Below, piece after piece: positions 58,222 through 64,000 of a stretch of 64,000 nucleotides of DNA. Both the position numbers and the translations under genes were made by a program. The DNA is taken from contig CAVXXI010000001.1 of the NCBI GenBank assembly GCA_963765725.1, forward strand, positions 930,001 to 994,000. Direction: 5' to 3'. Below the pieces are notes generated by a model. That model had not been told where the DNA came from, made no database searches, and saw only the letters and a program-made list of their open reading frames with translations. Numbering within the stretch: the first letter of the stretch is position 1; every line of letters begins with the position of its first letter. This DNA is from DASQEH01 sp963765725 (GTDB taxonomy: Bacteria > Actinomycetota > Actinomycetes > Propionibacteriales > Nocardioidaceae).

Positions 58222-58559
58222 CCCAGTGGAGCTATCTCGGCGCCCTGCTGCTGGCACTGGCGTGCATCGCGCTCGTCGACCACCGCTGGGGGCTGGTGCT
58301 GTGGTCGGACGCCCGGCGAGGTGCAGTGGTACTGGCGGCTGGGGTGGTGTTCTTCTTGGCGTGGGACCTGCTCGCGGTGCACTTCGGCTTCTACCGGCGC
58401 AGCGACAGCGACCTGATGACGGGACTGCAGATCGCGCCGGACGTGCCGGTCGAGGAGCTCTTCTTCGTCCTCTTCCTGTGTTATGTGACGTTGGTGCTCC
58501 ACACCCTGGTGGACCGCCTGGTGACGACACGCGCCCCGAGCCCGGGTGCCCGCCGATGA
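58218..58559 (+). CDS. Lycopene cyclase domain subunit (CrtYc/CrtYe-type)
   Basis: A 113-residue protein with three membrane helices and the PVEELFF motif near residue 85. It matches one half of the heterodimeric lycopene cyclase found in actinobacteria (CrtYc/CrtYe type), the other half being the next gene. In C50 pathways the pair cyclises the elongated lycopene to epsilon- or beta-type rings. It overlaps crtI and the partner gene by four bases each. Confidence 0.85.
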   Translation: MTQWSYLGALLLALACIALVDHRWGLVLWSDARRGAVVLAAGVVFFLAWDLLAVHFGFYRRSDSDLMTGLQIAPDVPVEELFFVLFLCYVTLVLHTLVDRLVTTRAPSPGARR

Positions 58560-58873
58560 CCTACGCGTTGCTGGCGCTGCTCTTCCTTGTCGTGGCGGCC
58601 GTGCCTGCGGTCACGGCGACGCTGACGGGGCGTCTCGCCTCGTCGTGGTGGCGCACTACCGCCGCAGTTGCGCTGGTGCTGGTCGTGCTCACCGCAGTCT
58701 TCGACAGCATCATGATCTCCTTCGACCTGTTCCGGTACGACACAGCTGCGCTAGTCGGCCTGCGGGTGGCCCGTGTTCCCATCGAGGACTTCGCGTGGCC
58801 GGTCGCCGCGGCGCTCGCCCTGCCGGCTCTGTGGGCCCTGATGGGAAGGAGGGCGACGGCACGTGAGCACTGA
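58556..58873 (+). CDS. Lycopene cyclase domain subunit (CrtYd/CrtYf-type)
   Basis: A 105-residue membrane protein with about three helices and the PIEDFAW motif, the counterpart of PVEELFF in the previous protein. FDSIMISFDLFRYDT before it is typical of CrtYd/CrtYf. The two small proteins act as one heterodimeric cyclase. It overlaps the next gene by 11 bases. Confidence 0.85.
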   Translation: MTYALLALLFLVVAAVPAVTATLTGRLASSWWRTTAAVALVLVVLTAVFDSIMISFDLFRYDTAALVGLRVARVPIEDFAWPVAAALALPALWALMGRRATAREH

Positions 58874-59765
58874 CACCATGGTCGCGCCGCGGTCGCTCGG
58901 CGCCGGCGTCCGGCAGGTGCTCGGGTCGTCGCGCCCGCTCAGCTGGGTCAACACGGCGTACCCCTTCGGCGCTGCCTACCTGCTCGGCGGCGGCGGCCTC
59001 GATGCCGTCTTCTGGATCGGTGTCGTCTACTTCCTCGTCCCGTACAACCTCCTCATGTATGGGGTCAACGACGTCTTCGACTACGAGTCCGACCTCCGCA
59101 ACCCGCGCAAGGGCGGCGTCGAGGGGCTCGTCCTGACCGACCGTTGGCACAGCCTGGTGCTGGCGACGGCTGTCCTCGCGAACCTCCCGTTCGTCGCGGT
59201 GCTCGTGGCCGCAGGCACCCTGCGCTCCACGCTCGTGCTCGTGGTCGTGCTGTTCACGGTCATCGCGTACTCGGCGCCCCTTCTCCGTTTCAAGGAGCGC
59301 CCGCTGGTCGACTCGCTGACTTCGAGCAGCCACTTCGTCGGACCCGCCCTCTTCGGGTACGTCCTCGTCGGCGGGCCGTTCGGAACCACCGCGGTCGCCG
59401 TCTTCGCCGCCTTCTTCTGCTGGGGGGTCGCGTCACAGGCCTTCGGTGCGGTGCAGGACATCTCGGCCGACGTCGGGGCCGGCATCGCCTCCGTCGCGAC
59501 GTGGCTCGGCGGTGCCGCGACGGTCCGCCTCGCCATCGCCGCCTACACCGTGTCCGGGGTGGTGCTTCTCGCCGCGACGGACTGGCCGGGCAGGCTGGCG
59601 GGCCTGCTCGCCTTCGGGTACGTCGCCAACATCGCGCCGTACGCCTCGATCGCCGACAGCGACTGCGAGACCGCCAACGCCGGGTGGCGCCGCTTCCTGG
59701 TGCTCAACTACGTCACCGGGTTCCTCGTCACCCAGCTGCTGCTCTGGATCACCCTTGGCCGCTGA
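58863..59765 (+). CDS. crtEb: UbiA-type prenyltransferase, lycopene elongase
   Basis: A GTG start overlaps the cyclase gene. The 300-residue membrane protein has the UbiA metal motif MYGVNDVFDYESD (residues 66-77) and a second one, GAVQDISADVGAG. In actinobacterial carotenoid clusters with split cyclases, this enzyme attaches C5 units to lycopene to give C50 precursors such as flavuxanthin. The context therefore indicates a C50 carotenoid of the decaprenoxanthin/sarcinaxanthin type; the exact product cannot be read from sequence. Confidence 0.88.
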   Translation: MSTDTMVAPRSLGAGVRQVLGSSRPLSWVNTAYPFGAAYLLGGGGLDAVFWIGVVYFLVPYNLLMYGVNDVFDYESDLRNPRKGGVEGLVLTDRWHSLVLATAVLANLPFVAVLVAAGTLRSTLVLVVVLFTVIAYSAPLLRFKERPLVDSLTSSSHFVGPALFGYVLVGGPFGTTAVAVFAAFFCWGVASQAFGAVQDISADVGAGIASVATWLGGAATVRLAIAAYTVSGVVLLAATDWPGRLAGLLAFGYVANIAPYASIADSDCETANAGWRRFLVLNYVTGFLVTQLLLWITLGR

Positions 59766-59775
59766 CAGCAGCTCG

Positions 59776-60390
59776 GTGTCCGCTCGCGACGGCGTCGCTC
59801 CCGCCCGGGCGTCCGGCGGGCGTCCCGGGCTGGCCTCGGTCGCGGTCCGGCTCCTTGCCGACGTGCTCAGGGTCGCCGGTGCCGGCAGCCTCGTCTGGGC
59901 CGCCGCCGGCGGCGAGTGGGTCAACGCGGCGCTGTTCGCGCTGGTGCTCGGCGGGTTGATGCTGCCCCGGATCGTTCCGACCCGGCCGGTGGTCGACCTG
60001 ACCTACGGCGCGACGCTCCTCTTCGCTGCGTGGAGCGCCGTCGAGGACCTCTACGTGCGCTACGACGAGCTCGACAAGGTCGTGCACACTATCGCGTGCG
60101 GTCTCGTCGCCGCCGTCGTCCACCGCCTACTGGTCACGGCGTCGGTCCTGCCCCCCACCACGGACCGCTCGCTGCGACGTGCTGGAACGGGCGTGGTCGT
60201 GACGGTCTGGGCGCTCGGCCTCGCCCTCGGCACGCTGTGGGAGGCGGGGGAGTGGTTCGGCCACACCCACCTCGATCAGCGCATCCAGGTGGGGTACAGC
60301 GACACCGTCGGTGACCTGATGGCCGACTGCCTGGGCGCACTCGTCGCCGGCCTCGTGGTCGCCAGGTCCGGCCGGGTCCGGACTCGATGA
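59776..60390 (+). CDS. Membrane protein, DUF2238/YjdF-like, in carotenoid operon
   Basis: About 204 residues with five to six helices from a GTG at 59776. ELDKVVHTIACGLVA, LWEAGEWFGHTHLDQRIQVG and YSDTVGDLMADCLGALVAG resemble the YjdF/DUF2238 family of unknown function. It lies between the elongase and the glycosyltransferase, and its stop overlaps the latter's start (ATGA at 60387). A role in carotenoid placement or modification is only an inference. Confidence 0.75.
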   Translation: MSARDGVAPARASGGRPGLASVAVRLLADVLRVAGAGSLVWAAAGGEWVNAALFALVLGGLMLPRIVPTRPVVDLTYGATLLFAAWSAVEDLYVRYDELDKVVHTIACGLVAAVVHRLLVTASVLPPTTDRSLRRAGTGVVVTVWALGLALGTLWEAGEWFGHTHLDQRIQVGYSDTVGDLMADCLGALVAGLVVARSGRVRTR

Positions 60391-61151
60391 CACCGGCAGT
60401 ACCGGGCCGCCCGACGGTATCGGTGGTCATCCCGGTGCGAGACGACGCCGCAGCCCTGCGTTGGTGCCTGCACTCGCTCACGCGCCAGACGGTGGCGCCG
60501 ATGGAGATCGTGGTCGTCGACAACGCCAGCACCGACGACAGCGCGGCCATCGCGACCCGGTACGGGGCGCGGATCGTCGCGGAGCCCGTCGTAGGGATCC
60601 CCGCTGCGGCGGCAGCCGGCTACGACGCCGCCCGCGGGGACGTGATCGCCCGCTGCGATGCCGACACGGTCCCCCCGCCGGACTGGGTGGCCCACATCTC
60701 GGCACTCATGGGCGCGTGCCCTGCTTTGGACGCGGTCACCGGCTCTGGCCGGTTCTACGACCTGCCGGGGTGGCTGGCTCCGCTGGCGCGCCCGGTCTAC
60801 CTCGGCAGCTACTACGTGCTGGTCCACGCAGCGCTCGGTCACCGCGCCCTGTGGGGCTCGAACATGGCGATCCGCCGCAACGTATGGGAGCAGGTACGCG
60901 GCGACGTGCACCGGTTCGAGCGCGAGATACACGACGACATGGATCTCGCCTTCGCGCTCGGACCACGTCGGCGGCTGACGTACGACCGGACACTCGTCGT
61001 CGGCGTGTCGGCGCGCTCCCTGCGCGGGTGGAGCCAGGTCCGGCGTCGCTTCCGCCGGGCGGTCCGGACTCTGAGGCTGAATTGGCGACTCGCTCCTCCC
61101 TGGGAGCGCTGGCACGTTCGCCTCCAGGAGCGCCCGACGTCTTCTCGTTGA
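60387..61151 (+). CDS. Family 2 glycosyltransferase of carotenoid operon (CrtX-like)
   Basis: The 254-residue GT-A protein has VSVVIPVRDDAAALRWCLHS, VVDNASTDDSAA and DVIARCDADTVPPPDW (DxD motif), the GT2 signature. The C-terminal part contains REIHDDMDLAFAL, with a likely catalytic Asp. It ends the overlapping crt operon and probably glycosylates the C50 carotenoid end groups, as CrtX does in corynebacteria; that is inferred from position. Confidence 0.82.
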   Translation: MTPAVPGRPTVSVVIPVRDDAAALRWCLHSLTRQTVAPMEIVVVDNASTDDSAAIATRYGARIVAEPVVGIPAAAAAGYDAARGDVIARCDADTVPPPDWVAHISALMGACPALDAVTGSGRFYDLPGWLAPLARPVYLGSYYVLVHAALGHRALWGSNMAIRRNVWEQVRGDVHRFEREIHDDMDLAFALGPRRRLTYDRTLVVGVSARSLRGWSQVRRRFRRAVRTLRLNWRLAPPWERWHVRLQERPTSSR

Positions 61152-61159
61152 CCTCGCGG

Positions 61160-61339
61160 GTGACCTTCGACAACGAGGACAAGCCGTCGGCTTCACAAGT
61201 CGTCGACGTGTTCTGGCGGACATACGACACCAGCGACGGGACCTACCTCGCCGCCGCGGACGCCTGCTGGGACGTCGCGATGAGTTCCAGCCGTCCCACG
61301 CGTCTACACGGCAGGATTGTCGTCAACCGGAGGTTGTGA
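61160..61339 (+). pseudogene. N-terminal fragment of an AraC-type regulator
   Basis: A frame of 59 residues from a GTG contains VVDVFWRTYDTSDGTYLAAA then DACWDVAMSSS, the opening of the DUF6597-type effector domain found at the N-terminus of some AraC regulators. It stops soon after, with no HTH domain. It is best seen as a truncated remnant left before the reductase gene, or as a short leader; confidence is low. Confidence 0.35.
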
Positions 61340-61341
61340 AC

Positions 61342-61881
61342 ATGCGCAAGGTCGTAGCCTACGAGCTGGTGTCCCTCGACGGCGTCGCGGAGAACCCCGA
61401 TCGGTTCTTCCCCGACTGGGACGACTCGATGGAGGCCAACCTCGCGGCCGTCATCGGCGAGCAGGACGCGGTGATCCTCGGCCGCCGCAGCTACGAGGAG
61501 TGGGCCGGCTACTGGCCGGGCAGCGATGTCGAGCCGTTCGCGACGTTCATCAACGCGGTGGCGAAGTACGTCGCGACCTCCACGTCGCTCGATCCGAAGT
61601 GGGGGAACACGACGGTGATCGCGGCGGCTGAGCTGGTCGGGTTCGTACGGGACCTGAAGAAGCAACCAGGAGCCGACATCGGCGTGCATGCGAGCATCTC
61701 GCTCGCCCAGTCACTGCTCGGCGCAGGCGTCGTGGACGAGCTCCGGCTAGTGATCGCACCCAGGATCGTGGGCAGCGGGCGAAGACTCCTCGATGGCTTG
61801 CCGGGCATTCGCCTCGAGACGATCCGGAGCGCGACCTCACCGGCCGGTTATCTGCTCGTCGACTACCGGGTCATCGGCTGA
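61342..61881 (+). CDS. Dihydrofolate-reductase/RibD C-terminal domain family protein
   Basis: The 179-residue protein starts MRKVVAYELVSLDGVAENPD eight bases after GGAGG (a GTG at 61336 is too close). It has ILGRRSYEEWAGYWPG and DIGVHASISLAQSLLGAGVV then DELRLVIAPRIVGSGRRLLD, the pattern of PF01872 single-domain reductases. Members reduce pyrimidine-like substrates with NADPH or have unknown targets. It stands alone after the AraC remnant. Confidence 0.9.
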   Translation: MRKVVAYELVSLDGVAENPDRFFPDWDDSMEANLAAVIGEQDAVILGRRSYEEWAGYWPGSDVEPFATFINAVAKYVATSTSLDPKWGNTTVIAAAELVGFVRDLKKQPGADIGVHASISLAQSLLGAGVVDELRLVIAPRIVGSGRRLLDGLPGIRLETIRSATSPAGYLLVDYRVIG

Positions 61882-61924
61882 ACGAGCGTCCCGAGCTTGT
61901 CCGAAACGGCACCGGCGGAGCACA

Positions 61925-62947
61925 ATGCCCAGAATGGATCCGGCGGACGAGCTTCGCGCCCTGGTGACCGGGTTCCGGCTGTCCGCCGCGCTCAGTGTCG
62001 CAGCGGACCTCGGCCTGTCGGACGAGCTGGCCGACGGTCCGAGGACTGTCCCCGATCTTGCCGCATCGGTGTCCGCCGACGAGGACAGCCTGCGCAGGCT
62101 GCTGCACGCGTTGTCCACCGTCGGCGTGTACGAGGAGCGGGACGAGGACGTGTTCGCCACCACGGCGCTCGGCGAGGGCCTGCGCTCCGACGTCCCCGGA
62201 AGCATGCGTCCACTGGCACGTACCCTCGCGGACCCGCCGACGTGGGCCGCGTGGGGGCATCTGGGGCACAGCGTTCGTACCGGGGACAACGCCTTCAAGG
62301 CGCTACACGGCACGGACGTATGGACCTACCGGCAGGCCCACCCCGAGAGCAACGCCGTCTTCAATGACAACATGACGGCACTGAGCTTCCACGTCGCTCA
62401 CGCTGTCGCGGAGGCCTACGACTTCTCCGGCCTCTCCAGGGTCGTCGACGTGGGGGGCGGCCAGGGCAGCCTGCTCGAAGAGGTGCTGAAACGCAACGAG
62501 CACCTGACCGGAACGGTGTTCGACCAGGCGCATGTGGTGACGTCTGCCCGCGCGCACGCGATGTCAGCCTCGGTGTCCGCCCGCTTCTCCGTCGAGAGCG
62601 GTAGCTTCTTCGAGGCAGTCCCGCGTGCAGACGCGTACCTGCTCAAGTCGATCCTCCACGACTGGCCCGACGACCGCTGTGTGCAGATCCTGCGGAGCTG
62701 CGAGCGCTCACTCGCACCCGGCGGGGTGGTCCTCGTCGTGGAGATCGTGCTCGGCCGCCCCGGGCACGAGGTCGACGCGGCGTTCTCCGATCTGAACATG
62801 CTGGTGCTCCCAGGTGGGCGCGAGCGCACCGAGCAGCAGTACGCGGCACTCTTCGACGACGCCGGGCTCCGACTGAGGCGGACCCTCGACACGACCTCGC
62901 GATACTCCATCGTCGAAGCCAGGTCAGCGCGTACCCAGGGGGCGTGA
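61925..62947 (+). CDS. O-methyltransferase family 2 protein
   Basis: The 340-residue protein has an N-terminal winged-helix dimerisation domain (ALSVAADLGLSDELADGP; DEDSLRRLLHALSTVGVYEE) and a SAM-binding core with VVDVGGGQGSLLEEVL, LLKSILHDWPDDRCVQILR (catalytic His region) and SLAPGGVVLVVE. This is the PF00891 pattern of polyketide and flavonoid O-methyltransferases. GGAG lies four bases before the ATG. No biosynthetic neighbour identifies the substrate. Confidence 0.9.
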   Translation: MPRMDPADELRALVTGFRLSAALSVAADLGLSDELADGPRTVPDLAASVSADEDSLRRLLHALSTVGVYEERDEDVFATTALGEGLRSDVPGSMRPLARTLADPPTWAAWGHLGHSVRTGDNAFKALHGTDVWTYRQAHPESNAVFNDNMTALSFHVAHAVAEAYDFSGLSRVVDVGGGQGSLLEEVLKRNEHLTGTVFDQAHVVTSARAHAMSASVSARFSVESGSFFEAVPRADAYLLKSILHDWPDDRCVQILRSCERSLAPGGVVLVVEIVLGRPGHEVDAAFSDLNMLVLPGGRERTEQQYAALFDDAGLRLRRTLDTTSRYSIVEARSARTQGA

Positions 62948-62995
62948 GCACCACCACGACCGGCGTCATGAGGCGCCGCCGTGGACAATGGCGAC

Positions 62996-63403
62996 ATGAG
63001 CGAGCCAAGGGCGAAGGACGTCGTCGAGGAGCTGTTCCGGCGGCAACAAGCCGGCGACGACACCGCGCTCGACGATCTCGTCGCGGCGGACCTGGTGAAC
63101 CACGCGGCGGGTCCCCAGGGCCGCGAGGGTCTCAGAAGCATCCTGCGAACCATCGACGACGACCTCGGGCCCGTCACCGTCGAGCAGCACCACCTCATCG
63201 GGGACGGCGACATCGCCGCTCAGCACCTCACCCTGCACGGGACGCACCGGGCATCCACGATGCCGCTGCTCACCGACGCCACGGCCTCCGGCCGTCCGGT
63301 GGCGTGGACGTTCATCCACATCTGGCGGGTCGTCGACGGAGTGATCGTCGAGCACTGGGCCTGCCGCGACGACATGGGCCTGCTCGAGCAGCTGCGCGAC
63401 TGA
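62996..63403 (+). CDS. SnoaL-like (NTF2-fold) polyketide-cyclase family protein
   Basis: About 135 residues of alpha+beta cone fold: KDVVEELFRRQQAGDDTALD, ADLVNHAAGPQGREGLRSIL, AAQHLTLHGTHRA, and FIHIWRVVDGVIVEHW ACRDD at the end, as in SnoaL/NTF2-like ester cyclase proteins. A GTG at 62981 is an alternative start. It follows the O-methyltransferase by 48 bases and may be cotranscribed with it; the function is not established. Confidence 0.82.
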   Translation: MSEPRAKDVVEELFRRQQAGDDTALDDLVAADLVNHAAGPQGREGLRSILRTIDDDLGPVTVEQHHLIGDGDIAAQHLTLHGTHRASTMPLLTDATASGRPVAWTFIHIWRVVDGVIVEHWACRDDMGLLEQLRD

Positions 63404-63425
63404 TCGCCTCCCGGGAGATGTTCGG

Positions 63426-64000
63426 TCAGCCGGTGGCCGCTGGAACGGTCCGGAAGAGCCTTCCGTAGCCGGCAACCTCCCATGGCGTCCGGGTCGCGGC
63501 CAGGACCGACCACAGCATCACCTGGTTCGCCTCGAGGACGAGCCGACCCGTCTGTTGCTCCAGCTCCTCGACGGCCTTCGCGGCGCGGAAGCCGTTCCCG
63601 GCGATGAACACCGCATCCGCCTCGTCGCCGAGGTGGCTGCTGACCCAGTCGACGACGTGCCGGGTGCGGACCATGCCGGGATCGGCAGGCAGGCCGGTCG
63701 CCTTGGTCAACGTGACGTCGAATCCCAGGTCACCGAAGTAGCGGGCACCCAGCTCGTCGATCTCGTCGCGGAACCAGGGCGGATGGACCAGGGTGACGCG
63801 GTGGGCTCCGCAGGTCCGCAGCGCGTCGACCGCCGACAAAGCACTGGCGACGACGGGGACCCCGCACAGCTTGCGCAGTCGGTCGACCAATGTCCTCTCC
63901 GCCCGGTGACCTAGGGCGTAGCCGGTGGTCGTCGACGCGTAGGCGACGGCGTCGACCGACCCCGGGCCGAACCCGGCCGCAGCTCGGTCCACCGCTCCCG
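63426..64000 (-). CDS. Aspartate/glutamate racemase-maleate isomerase superfamily protein, N-terminus outside window
   Basis: The C-terminal 190 or so residues are present; the frame continues past the right edge. VAYASTTTGYALG corresponds to the first catalytic-site region, where racemases have Cys, and VFIAGNGFRAAKAVEELEQQ to the second, where they have Cys too. Both cysteines are replaced. The ANQVMLW segment is typical of the arylmalonate decarboxylase/maleate isomerase branch. It is convergent with the SnoaL-like gene. The reaction is unknown. Confidence 0.8.
   Translation of the reverse strand, partial: GAVDRAAAGFGPGSVDAVAYASTTTGYALGHRAERTLVDRLRKLCGVPVVASALSAVDALRTCGAHRVTLVHPPWFRDEIDELGARYFGDLGFDVTLTKATGLPADPGMVRTRHVVDWVSSHLGDEADAVFIAGNGFRAAKAVEELEQQTGRLVLEANQVMLWSVLAATRTPWEVAGYGRLFRTVPAATG

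Overview
The window is high-GC bacterial chromosome with GTG/TTG starts, ATGA-type gene overlaps and many TetR, MarR, LuxR and MerR regulators next to exporters and oxidoreductases. This fits an actinomycete. An F420-type luciferase-like oxidoreductase and a C50-type carotenoid cluster point to a Nocardioidaceae-like member of the Propionibacteriales; that placement is inference. I saw no tRNA, rRNA, insertion sequence or CRISPR array.

Layout. 0-8.2 kb: two drug-exporter modules (a partial DHA2 transporter; a DHA2 transporter with MarR), an epimerase divergent from a TetR gene with a palindromic operator between them, an AI-2E family permease and a second TetR operon. 8.4-15.2 kb: a secreted GH3 protein, a nitrilase-family hydrolase, a Ca2+/H+ antiporter, a secreted unknown, an OatA-like acyltransferase and a luciferase-like oxidoreductase. 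15.4-25 kb: a large hybrid histidine kinase with a repeated promoter motif, gamma-glutamyltransferase, a third DHA2 exporter, and secreted or small unknown proteins. 25.2-28.3 kb: a receiver-flavoprotein fusion followed by a cyclic-nucleotide-domain histidine kinase broken by a frameshift. 28.3-33 kb: an alpha/beta hydrolase, a quinone-oxidoreductase-like enzyme, a double VOC protein and a sulfite-oxidase/ferredoxin-reductase pair. 33-40.4 kb: a tail-collar protein with two large unknown genes, then a badly decayed class III cyclase/ATPase gene. 40.4-46.5 kb: a LuxR-ATPase regulator divergent from a methyltransferase and a hydrolase-glycosyltransferase fusion. 46.5-53.7 kb: TetR/cupin, a kinase-like protein, small proteins, a SNF2 helicase and an EEP-family phosphoesterase. 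53.7-61.2 kb: a MerR-DICT regulator divergent from a compact carotenoid operon (crtE, crtB, crtI, a split lycopene cyclase, UbiA elongase, membrane protein, GT2) whose genes mostly overlap by a few bases. 61.3-64 kb: RibD-type reductase, O-methyltransferase, SnoaL-like protein and a partial racemase-family gene.

Two features stand out. First, intergenic arrays with an exact 22-bp period occur at 29.25-29.49, 48.77-48.84 and 50.1-50.39 kb, next to gene ends; their units share a TCGAG-type core, and one locus holds two arrays in opposite orientation. I recognise no described element of this kind. Second, at least ten otherwise convincing genes or gene segments are interrupted by frameshifts. 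Nearly all the clean ones would be fixed by removing one base, and they cluster at 35-40 and 43.8-44.4 kb. Insertion-type sequence errors or local gene decay would both explain this, so those genes are marked as broken.
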